64,000 nucleotides of DNA, from contig NW_003314273.1 of NCBI RefSeq assembly GCF_000143415.4, forward strand, positions 906,175 through 970,174, in the 5' to 3' direction. The notes below the pieces were generated by a model that had not been told where the DNA came from, did no database searches, and saw only the letters and a program-made list of their open reading frames with translations. Origin of the DNA: Selaginella moellendorffii (taxonomy: Eukaryota > Streptophyta > Lycopodiopsida > Selaginellales > Selaginellaceae). Both the position numbers and the translations under genes were made by a program. This document shows, in pieces, positions 54,781-64,000 of the stretch; positions within the stretch are counted from its first letter, which is position 1, and each line of letters starts with the position of its first letter.

Positions 54781-56381
54781 ATTCCCACGAAAGAACTCAC
54801 ATACATATATATATATATACATGCATCAGTTAGCTAAGGAATCTTGATAAACTAATTGTAACTCCGTGTGTAGCTACCAAACCTTTAACCTCCCTTAAAG
54901 TCATAATTTTGAATTGAAATAAAGAACTTTAAGAGCTATTATAATCCATAAAGCACCATTACCACAAATAATATTTTATCTTTAAGTCTTCCTGTTGATA
55001 ATATTTTGAGATTACTATTAATTCAGACTCACAACCATAAACAAAACTTACCCTTACATCTTCCCTTCAATCAAAATTTTAAACCTATATTAACTCAAAT
55101 TTACAACTATCATCCTCATCTAGCACCACATATAAGAGGTTAAAATCACTCCATTCATCCTCAATATCCTTTTTATTCCCTTGAAAAACCAAAACCACAA
55201 TCAACATCAATTACCTAAGGAATTTCGATATATTAATTGCAACTCCATCCGTAATTGCCAATGCTCTAACCAACCTTAAAGTTATAATTTTGAACCAAAA
55301 CAAAAGACTTTGAAAGCCACTACAGTCCATAAAACACCATTACCATAAATAATATATCCCATCTTTAAGTCTTTCTATCGACAATCCTCTAAGACCATTA
55401 TTAACTCAAACTTATGACCATAAATAAAACCTACCTTTGCATCTTCTTTTTGGTTAAAATTTGATACCTATATTAATTTAGACTTACAACCATCATCATC
55501 ATCCAACACCATATATAAGAGGTCAAAATCACTCCATTTGTCCTTAATATTCTTTATTCCCTCGAGAAAGAAAAACATTTTAAAGTATTAGCTCCATTCA
55601 AACTTATTGTGCTTGTCTTCATTCCACTATTTATATTCAGCCTCATTCCATTATTGCATTTGTTCAACTTTATTATATTGGGGCAAAATGTTCCCTTTGG
55701 ACTTACTATACTCATCCTCATTCCAGAATCCATGTCATTCGTTCTCCACTATTATATTTGTTCGTTCTGACTCCATCATTGGAGCCAGACTCTTGTCCAT
55801 CCCCTTTAGCCCCTCCTCTGAAGAAAAAAAACGTTTGAAGCTTTAGAGTAAAAAAGACAAAGTGAGAAAAATTGAGGAAGAAAAATTATGGAAAAACAAA
55901 AAGTGAATAAAGAAGCATTATAATAGGATGTTTCAGTAGCTGTCAATGCATAAATATTGAAAAAAAATAAAAACATATACTCAAAGATTGGAAAATATAA
56001 GACTTCTTGTTATAAAATACTTTGGCCATCATAATATAAGCAAAAGATTCACATTGCTCAACCTTCTTAATTGACAACTCAACACTTTAGATAGGAAAAT
56101 TAATAAAAACGTCTACACTCTCAAAAGAACACATAAATTCCTTAGTATCAATGGTAAAATAAAAACTTTCACAAACACTCACAAGTGGGGATATACACTT
56201 AATCTAAAATCTTGGCAGAAGTGATTGTAACACATATAGTTTTCACCCTTTACCCTATCCTAATTTACTATAAAATAACCACAAAATAGAACATAACCTT
56301 GGACATGTAAACCAAGGGCAATGGAGTGAAACTTGAGCTTTAAGGCTGAAGGAAGATGCAAAGCTAAATTTCCAAGTATAT
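54781..56381. repeat. AT-rich region with a 380-bp tandem duplication
   Basis: 54831-55210 and 55211-55570 are two tandem, diverged copies. Both start TTAGCTAAGGAAT / TTACCTAAGGAAT. They share AAAGCACCATTACCA.AAATA and TAAGTCTTCCTGTTGATAAT versus TAAGTCTTTCTATCGACAAT, then CACCACATATAAGAGGTTAA / CACCATATATAAGAGGTCAA. 55570-56220 is AT-rich without genes. 56220-56381 is the left part of the older repeat interrupted by the chromodomain element. Confidence 0.7.
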
Positions 56382-56742
56382 TGTCAAGATCCTCAACAAG
56401 ATCAAGACTGGAAAATGCAAAAGACAAAGAAAAAAGCTAGTGGAAACAAAGAAAAGGCTTTAGACTGGCATTGATTTAGATTGTGGAAAAATGGAACAAA
56501 GATAACCTATATATACTATAGGTTGATGAAGCTCCACCACTCTTGGATCGAGGACGGCCTAAATATAGCTGAGGTCGAGGAGGTGCCACATCATTATCAG
56601 GAATGTGGCTCGAGACTCAGGAATTGTACAGGAAATCAGAGAGTCAGGAATAGGGAAGTGTCTCGAGAGTCAGGAATGTGGTCTGCAAGTCAGGAATCCA
56701 GCGAGGGTCAGGAATGTGGCAAGAATTGGGGGATTCTTGACA
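56382..56742 (-). repeat. Long terminal repeat (3' LTR of the minus-strand element)
   Basis: 361 bp starting TGTCAAGA and ending TCTTGACA, a perfect 8-base inverted end. The neighbouring polypurine tract (AAGGAGGGGG on the minus strand, about 56746-56757) identifies this as the 3' LTR. It differs from the other LTR by many substitutions and about 26 net bases, mostly one extra copy of a GAGAGTCAGGAATAGGGAAG-type unit in the partner. Confidence 0.9.
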
Positions 56743-59700
56743 GCACCCCCTCCTTAAGAACGAGTGGAACAAGGATGTGAACGAGAACGAAGAGGAGGAT
56801 GAGATGAGCGGTGAGGGATGGGAGATGGAGAAAAAGAATGAGGATTGGGACGAGAAGGATAGCAGCGGTGCTGAACAAGGTTAGGAGAATGAATTAGGTT
56901 GTCTGCACGTTCCCAAGTGCATTCCTCAGGTCCGTAACCTTTCCAATCGACCAGATAGTAAGTTTAGACTGTGAAATCTTGGAATCAAAGATGTCCTGAA
57001 CCTCGTACTCAAACCCATCCTTGAGCTGCACTAGTGGAGGTGGAGGAATGACCTGATTTGGAATAGGACTGGGAATATAAGGCTTAAGGAGAGAGGAGTT
57101 TAAAACAGGGTGAATTTGATATGAGGAGGGAAGTGCAAGGTGATAAGTGATAGGATTAATGATGGCAGTGATAGGGAAAGGACCGTGAAATTAAGTTTTG
57201 GACAGGGCCTGGTGGTGGAGATATTTCGCTTGAGGAGCCAGACTTTATCCCCGATATTGTAAGGGGGACAATCCTGACGATGGACATTTGCAAATGTTTT
57301 GTGAGATTCCTGAGCATGATGGAGGTGGAAGGAGATGGAGTTGTGGATTTCTTAGAGGTTGGAGACAAATGCCTCAGAGCGGGGATTTGAACGAGACGAT
57401 TTAGATGGAGAAGGAAGTGAGAGATTGAATCGGGGATTTCAGCCAAAGTTTGCAAAGAAGGGGGAAATTCGAAAAAAGGAGTGAACAAAGTTGTTATAGG
57501 AGAACTCAGCAAGGGAAAGGATATCGAACCAATTATCTTGATGATAGTTGATGAAGCACCTCAAGAATTGTTCCAACGTCTGAATCGTTTGCTCGGACTG
57601 TCCATCAGTTTAAGGATGATACGCCGAAGAGAGGTTGGCCTTCACTCCAAACAGCTACAAAAACTGTTACTAGAAATGAGAGGTGAACTGAGGCCCCCGA
57701 TCCGAAACCACATCTGTAGGAATCCCATGAAGTCGGAAAATTTCCCTAAATACCAATTTTGCCATGTCCTTGCCCGAAAACTCCTTGGTACCTGGCAAGA
57801 AGTGTGCCATCTTTGTGAAGCGATCCACCACGACTAAAATGCTGTTGAAGCCTCCAGAACTCGGAAGATCACTTAAGAAATCCATGGAGATGGATTCCCA
57901 AGGACCTAAAGGGACCAGGAGGGAACGAAGCAAACCTGAAGGAAGGTGGCGAAGTACCTTATTTTGGGAGCAAGTGTCACAGGAGGTAACAAAAGCTTTG
58001 ATGTAGTCGTCCATGTGAGGCCACCAAAAGTCCCATGCAACTAGCTCATAGGTTTTCGCAATGCCAAAGTCATCAGCAGTCGGGCTATCATGGCACGCCA
58101 TCAGGACCAACCTTCGAGCATCACCTTCAGGAACGTAAAGCTACTCCCTACGGTACAATAAGCCATCTAAGAACTCGAACTCGTCAAATCACCGGCAATC
58201 GGGAGTCACTGGGTGTCCAGCTTGAAGATGGGGAAAAATGTCACTAGCGAGATCATCGGATTGAAGATCATTTCTGATCGCATCCATCAAGGAGGAGTCC
58301 TGAAGGGCCAGGGAAATTGCCATAACTTGAAGCTGATCAGGATCAAGGATAACTTGATCCTGTTGATCGAAGGCAGAATTACCAGGCCTGAGATTTAGAT
58401 AGGAGCGCCTTGAAAGAGCATTAGGAAGGCCTTGAAACTTTCCAAATCTGTATTTGATAACAAAGTCAAACCGACTCAAGAATTGTGCCCACCTTGCTTG
58501 ACGAAGGCTCAAAACTCGGGAAGTGGCAAAGTACTCGAGATTTTTGTGATTCGTCTAGATTGTTGTTTGATAGCCCGCCCCCTCCAAGAAATGGCGCCAC
58601 TCTCCAAAGGAATCCACGATGGCAAGGAGCTCCTTGTCGTGGATTTCATAATAGATCTCCGCAAGCTGGAATTTCCGAGAATGGAAAGTGACCGGATGAA
58701 ATTCTTGATCCGCTCCGAGTTGAGACAGCACAGCACCGATGGCAAAGTCGGAGGTGTCAGCCTCAATGAAGAAAGGTTGTGAGGAATCAGCATGGATCAA
58801 GACGGGAGCAGAACTGAAGGATGCCTTGAGTGTGTCGAAGGCTTGTTGGGTAGCAGCAGACCAAGAGAAGGGAACATCTTTGCAAGTGAGATGTGTGAGA
58901 AGAAGGACAATATTAGAGTAGTGATCAATGAATTTGCGGTAGAAGTTGGCGAAACCAAGGAAAACCTAAACGTCTGACATTGATTGTGGAGGCTCCCATT
59001 CGAGAGTAGTCTTGACTTTGGCAGGATCCATCGTGATACCCTTAGGAGTGACAATGTACCCAAGGAACTCCATAGACTGCTGATCGAAGGAACATTTCTC
59101 AAGCTTCGCATATAGGCCGTGTTCTCGCAGCTTCACCTGCACCTTGTGTACATGTTTGTCGTGCTCCTCCTGAGTTTTTGAGTAGATGAGGATGTCATCG
59201 AGGTAGATGATCACCATCTGATCAAGAAACTCCTGAAAGACGTCGTTCGCCATGTGTTGGAAAACTGCTGGAGCATTTGTCAAGCCAAATGGCATAACAG
59301 TGTACTCAAAGTGGCCATAGCGGGTTCAGAATGCAGTCTTCCATTCATCACCAAGCTGGATCCGGATCAGGTTGTATGCTCCACAGAGGTCGATCTTGGT
59401 GAAGAAGCGGGCACCACCGAGGCGTTCCAATAGGCCTGAGATCAGGGGCAGCGGATAACGGTTCCGAACAATCACCTTGTTCAAACCTCGGTAGTCAATG
59501 ACTAGCTGCAAACTCCCATCCTTCTTCTTGACAAAGAAGATAGGCGCTCCAGCCGGGGACTGTGAATGCTAAATGTACCCCGAGGCAAGGTTCTCATCCA
59601 CGTACTCTTTGAGGGCCTTAAGCTCGGACGGGGATAACCCGTAGATAGGCCCTCACAGAGGTGATGCTCCTTCCTGTAAATCAATGGGACAGTTATAAGG

Positions 59701-61554
59701 CTGATGAACAGGTAGTACACTAGCTTTTTTCTTGTCAAACACATCCCCAAAATCATGATACTTCTTAGGAAGACTGACAGGAGAAACATGCAAAGCAAAA
59801 AGGGAAATAGGTTCTTCATGAAGGAGTTCTTTCATAGTGATTGTGGAGATAGGAGGAGGCGTATGACTAAATGGAATGATGAGACGAGGATACTATCCAG
59901 TGTAAGATGGAAGAGAGGAAAAAGAAGAGGGTGAAAACTTCGTAGAGTCAGGAATAGAACCCCGATTTGAGTTTAGGGAACTTTTTCCTAATTCGGACTC
60001 GATAAATAGCATGGGAAGCCGTGGGAGATGGTGATGTGGGAGAGATGAGCTGTAATTCCTTCCAACAGATCTGAGGCTGATGTAGTTGGAACCAAGAAAG
60101 ATCGAGCACCACAGAGGAGGACTTGCTGTTGATGATGTTGAAGGCGATATCGGTGATGGTGGACCCGATGTGTACTCGAATGGGCAACGTTTCCCTAAGT
60201 CCAGAAGATGAAGACACAAAATGCCCGCCGATGCCTTCAACCCTCAGATCCCGTATGGTAGGAGAAAGAGGAACATGATGTCGAGTAGCAAAGTCCATGT
60301 CCATGAAGTAGGAAGTTGCACCCGAGTCTAGTAGCACCAGAGCCTTGAGTCCTGATTGTCCGGTGAAAGAAAGGAGACATGGGACGCAGAAGTTGCGGGA
60401 ATTGATGGTGGCTTTGATGAAAGGTGGTGAAGAGCTTAATAAAGAAGAAAAGTGATTTTTATTCAAGGAGTCCAAACAAACAGCTCCTACTCTGTTTGGA
60501 TAGGTCGTTTCCCAACTACAACAGAGGTGGACTTTTAGGCAGAGTGAACTCGAGTAGTCGGGGAGGCTTCTTGGGACACATAGCTGCTTTGTGATTAGGA
60601 TCAGCATAGTAGAGGCAAAGATTATGAGATATTCGATGTTGCTTCTCAGGAGGACTCAACTTCCCTCTAATGAGTCGGGGAGTACCAGAAATATCCATTG
60701 GAACTGGAGCAATAGGTTTAGGAGTATGCCCCGAAGACTCAAGATGGGATTCCTGAGTCTGGGACGGAAAAACAGTGGCGTGGCGACTTTCTTAACGACG
60801 TTCAAAGAGACAATTGTCACATTGAACAGCTTTGTTGATGGCGTCCGACAAGTCCTTGGGATCCTCCATGGTGAGCAACAAATCCTTGACACCGTTGTTG
60901 AGGCCGAAACGAAATTGGTCAATCAGGGCTTGCTCATCCCACTGAGTGTCCAAGGCAAGGAGTTGGAACTCTGCAGCGTAGATCGAGGCAGGACGAGACC
61001 CCTAAGAGAGACGTCTCATCTTTGTGGTAGTAGCCCGAACCCAATCCGTCTCGCCAAAACATGCTTCGAGCTTCTCTTTGAACAATTGAAGATCCATCAG
61101 CTCCGGAACCACGACCCCTTTTATGCTCTTCTCCAAAAGAGGAGAAAACCATGACAAAGTTGCACCTTCGAGCAATGTCCCAATCGTGTCGATTTGAGAC
61201 TCGGGAGTGGGGTACTGCTGATGTTGAAGTGCGAAGATCAGCTCCATCTGGTTCAGGAATCTGCGAAGCTCCGAACGCTTGCCTGAAAATTTTGCCGGGA
61301 AACTCAACTTCGGTTTAGGAACTTTGCTGGATCCTTGAGCCGAAAGTGAAGCAAGCTCCTACTGCATGCGAAGAAGGGTCGCCTTCAGCTCGGTATTCTC
61401 AGACTGGATTTTTGCATGGACTTCGGCAAAGAAATCAGGATGGCTTGGAGACTCCATCGGCAAGAAGAAAGAAAAAGGGGGAAAAAAGGCAAAGGTAGTC
61501 AAACAATCAAAACAAGCTAAAGCAAAAAACAGAAAAACGCAATCTGAATCAAAC

Positions 61555-61941
61555 TGTCAAGACCCCCAACCAGGTCAAGACTGGAAAATGCAAAAGACAA
61601 AGAGAAAAGCTAATGGAAACAAAGAAAAAGCCTTAGACTGGTGTTAATTCAAATTGTGGAGAAATGGAACAAGGCTAACCTATATATATTATAGATTGAT
61701 GAAGCTCCACCACTCTTGGATCAAGGACGGCCTAAATATAGCTGAGGTCGAGGAGGCACCACATCATCATCAGGAATGTGGCTCAAGACTCAGGAATCAT
61801 ACAGGAAATCAGAGAGTCAGGAATATGGAGGTGTCTCGAGAGTTAGGAATAGGGAAGTGTCTTGAGAGTCAGGAATGTGGTTTGCAGGTCAGGAATCCGG
61901 CGAGGGTCAGGAATGTGGCAAGAATTAAGGCATTCCTAACA
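61555..61941 (-). repeat. Long terminal repeat (5' LTR of the minus-strand element)
   Basis: 387 bp starting TGTCAAGA on the plus strand; its other end reads TTCCTAACA, a degenerate form of TCTTGACA. Internally it has repeated GTCAGGAAT words. The adjoining internal sequence, read on the minus strand (GTTTGATTCAGATTGCG), lacks the usual TGG start of a tRNA primer-binding site. Confidence 0.88.
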
Positions 61942-62748
61942 TATATAGCTAGAGAGTGAAGTGATTGGAACATGAAATAACTTTTGAGCATTGAACCCAA
62001 TGAGCAAAGGTACAAAAGCATGGAGTGACATTAAAACAATCTTAAAGCATTCAGCATCCAACACCAAAACCAACACGTAAAACTAAGTCAAACAGAGTCT
62101 GGCATTATTCTAACATACTAATGTCCTAATGCAAAGATATAGGTACTTCACTAGCTAATATAGTATAGAGCTTAAGCTAGCCAGATGCAAAATAAAGACA
62201 GACACACAAGTGGGGAGCTAAATTATATCTTATGTTGGTTGGCCATGCCCGATATACCCACTATCCTTATTACATATTTGGATATATGGCCAATATAGAT
62301 GTTAAGTTCAATTAATTAACACTTGAACAAGAAGGATTAATAAAGGGTTCAACAATACTGATCTTTTACTGTTATGGTAATAAAGAAACAATGTTTTAAA
62401 GGGCCAACAAGTAACTTTTGAGATACTTGCAATCACATTTGCAATAGTGACTCAACCCTTAGAACAAGAAAATATTCAATATTAGAATTGATCAAAGACT
62501 CTACTAACAAAACAAAAGCAAGACTCTCAACTTCACACACATTCTCAACATCTAGAGTTGAATGAAAAGGACAAAAAACACTAGAATAAGAATGAGAATC
62601 ATAAAAGTTATAAATGATCAATATGCTAAAAGAAGGAAACATTGCAAATAAAGAGTAAACACTAGGAAGTAGCTTAGGCTGAAAAATAATAAAATATTGG
62701 GAAAGAGCAAAAGGTAAAAAGAGAGGTAATATATATATATATATATAT

Positions 62749-62846
<98 letters not shown>

Positions 62847-64000
62847 AAAAAAATAGACCATTATAATGTATATGGTTTTCATCCTTTACCTTATAGTGGT
62901 TTACCATAGAATAACCATTAAGTAAAAGCTTAACCCTTCACATGCTATATGCCACATATCATATGTCCAAGGGTAATGGAGAGGAACATGAGTTCCAAGG
63001 CCTTGAGCCACTAAACAAAGGGATGGAGCCAAACTCCTAAACATGGAGTTAGAATGCAAAGCAAGTGGAGTATAAATGACTCTTGAGCATACAACCTAAA
63101 GAGTGTAAGGACAGGAGCATGAAATGACCTAGAACAATCCTAGAGCTTTTAGCATGCCAATGCCAAAGCTAACTTGCAAAATGGAGCCAATCAACTATGC
63201 TCAACCTACTCATTATTCCTACTATATCCCCCAAAGCAATTGTCCCTCTCCTCCCCCTCTTCCAAGAACCTTTGCCACATCATCTCATTGTTGTCCCCCA
63301 ATTCCACTTAACCTAACTAGTCAATTAGGGCCACAGTAACCCATTACATCTGTAGCAATTACTCCCCCTTTAGAATTCACACAAAAGGTTGATTTAAATA
63401 CCTATAATTTATTCTAGCCAAAATCCCATAAATTTATTGAGATTGTGAGCCAAATCATCTCCTTGTTGTCCCCCCATCCCGCTTAACCTAACTTGTCAAG
63501 TCCCAAGTATAGGGGCTATAGTATATTTACAGACCTTACAGTAACTTTATTTTTTAAGTTTAAAAAACAACAAAAGAATATATTCTATCAACAATTGACT
63601 CTCAAACCAGTTATGCAATAGTAATTGTTTCTTCATCAGATTTTATATTTAAACACTTTCTTATTAGATTTAGTAGTGTTTGACAAGTTTTAATTAGAAA
63701 TTAAAAAGTTTTTATATACTTTTTGTATTTGGTGTGATTGCTTTTTTTTAACAAGTTAGTATAGTGATATAATTTTTATTTAAAAAACAGATAAATATAA
63801 TTCCTTAAAACTTTTTAAATTCTAGAAGTTATAAATTGCTATAATCATAGAACTACTCATGTAAAACAATGAAACTTTCTTTAATTATTTATACTATACA
63901 TGCTCAATTACTAAATTATATGGATAAATAATTTAATATAGTTTTATTTTATTTAATGTAATGCATTAGGAACATAAAATGCTAGCATCCATTTACACAA
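61942..64000. other. Older AT-rich repeats and microsatellite, no genes
   Basis: 61942-62080 is the right-hand continuation of the older repeat that starts at 56220. A second, uninterrupted copy lies at about 62860-63180 (shared words: GGTTTTCATCCTTTACC / AGTTTTCACCCTTTACC; CCAAGGGTAATGGAG / CCAAGGGCAATGGAG; AGCATGAAATGAC / AACATGAAATAAC). 62728-62839 is a TA microsatellite. 63200-63520 contains two TTGTCCCCC.ATCC..CTTAACCTAACT words about 180 bases apart. The last 500 bases are AT-rich and blank. Confidence 0.55.
62728..62839. repeat. TA dinucleotide microsatellite
   Basis: About 112 bases of TA repeats with a single TAGA interruption near 62750. The Tyr/Ile open frame running through it is an artefact. 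Confidence 0.95.

Larger units (their letters stand above)
56382..61941 (-). mobile_element. Full-length Ty3/gypsy chromodomain retrotransposon with target duplications
   Basis: 5,560 bp bounded by direct long terminal repeats (56382-56742 and 61555-61941) and flanked by TATAT on both sides (56377-56381 and 61942-61946). Minus-strand content in order: gag (61307 down to about 60700), protease region (about 60450-60150, with DSGATSYF), reverse transcriptase ([11 protein letters not shown]-type at 59511; YLDD box at about 59200), RNase H (58800-58555, EADTSDFAIGAVLSQ), integrase with a CDTC zinc region and the SMDF and SDRGPQF active-site blocks (58110-57660), and a C-terminal chromodomain (about 56990-56880: WKGYG, CTWE). 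Several stops and frameshifts, for example TGA near 59325 in the reverse transcriptase and a frame change inside the chromodomain, make it inactive. Confidence 0.92.

Noticed and set aside
62433-62882. 149-codon minus frame with a long Tyr/Ile run
   Set aside because: The run is translation of the TA microsatellite.
1-64000. CRISPR arrays, bacterial operons, phage or toxin-antitoxin systems
   Set aside because: Plant nuclear DNA with spliceosomal introns throughout; no spaced direct-repeat arrays or bacterial gene clusters. The phosphate acetyltransferase has plant introns.
1-64000. tRNA, rRNA or snRNA genes
   Set aside because: No cloverleaf with A/B boxes or conserved RNA stretch was recognised by eye; a tRNAscan or Rfam search would be decisive.

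Overview
The window is nuclear DNA of a land plant. Genes have many short GT-AG introns (mostly about 45-120 bases), and the gene set is plant-specific: OSCA1-type channel, WAT1-type transporter, pectin GAUT, IQ67-domain protein, EMSY-like reader and a PsbP-domain lumen protein. The very compact introns, tightly packed head-to-head genes and a bacterial-type phosphate acetyltransferase (a gene seed plants generally lack) point to a non-seed plant. A lycophyte such as Selaginella is my best guess; this is inference, since no marker gene fixes the species.

Layout. 1-2000 holds the 3' half of exocyst SEC3 (+). 3403-20116 is gene-dense: NIFK-like nucleolar RNA-binding protein (-), phosphate acetyltransferase (+), GAUT11-like (-), PHD-finger protein (-), a head-to-head pair of paralogous small proteins (-/+), an unrecognised membrane protein (+), WAT1-related transporter (+), sterol C5-desaturase (-) and ARP9 (+). 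20117-29910 is AT-rich and repeat-rich, with a degenerate Ty3/gypsy copy and small pieces resembling ARP9. 29911-30731 is a PsbP-domain gene (+), followed by a truncated pseudogene copy of an IQD gene, a mosaic of gene and transposon scraps, and the intact IQD gene (33380-35498, -). 36689-51037 is gene-dense again: EMSY-like (-), HD-like DUF6817-type protein (-), V-ATPase c'' (-), OSCA1-like (+), ankyrin-RRM protein (-), ARMH3-like (+), a small conserved plant protein (-) and DAD1 (+). 51038-64000 is repeats: a second internally deleted gypsy copy, a 380-bp tandem duplication, and a structurally complete chromodomain Ty3/gypsy element (56382-61941) with TATAT target duplications, nested in an older repeat.

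The genes are mostly unrelated housekeeping genes rather than one pathway. Their shared architecture is notable: several ATG-to-ATG divergent pairs are only 39-192 bp apart, and telo-box-like AAACCCTA elements lie in a number of these gaps. I found no evidence of a wholly new multi-gene system. The most unusual items are the phosphate acetyltransferase with a degenerate P-loop, the mirror-image paralog pair in which one copy gained a Gln/Gly/Pro-rich tract, the ankyrin-RRM fusion, and the gene-fragment mosaic around 28-33 kb. All exon limits were read by eye from splice consensus and reading frame.
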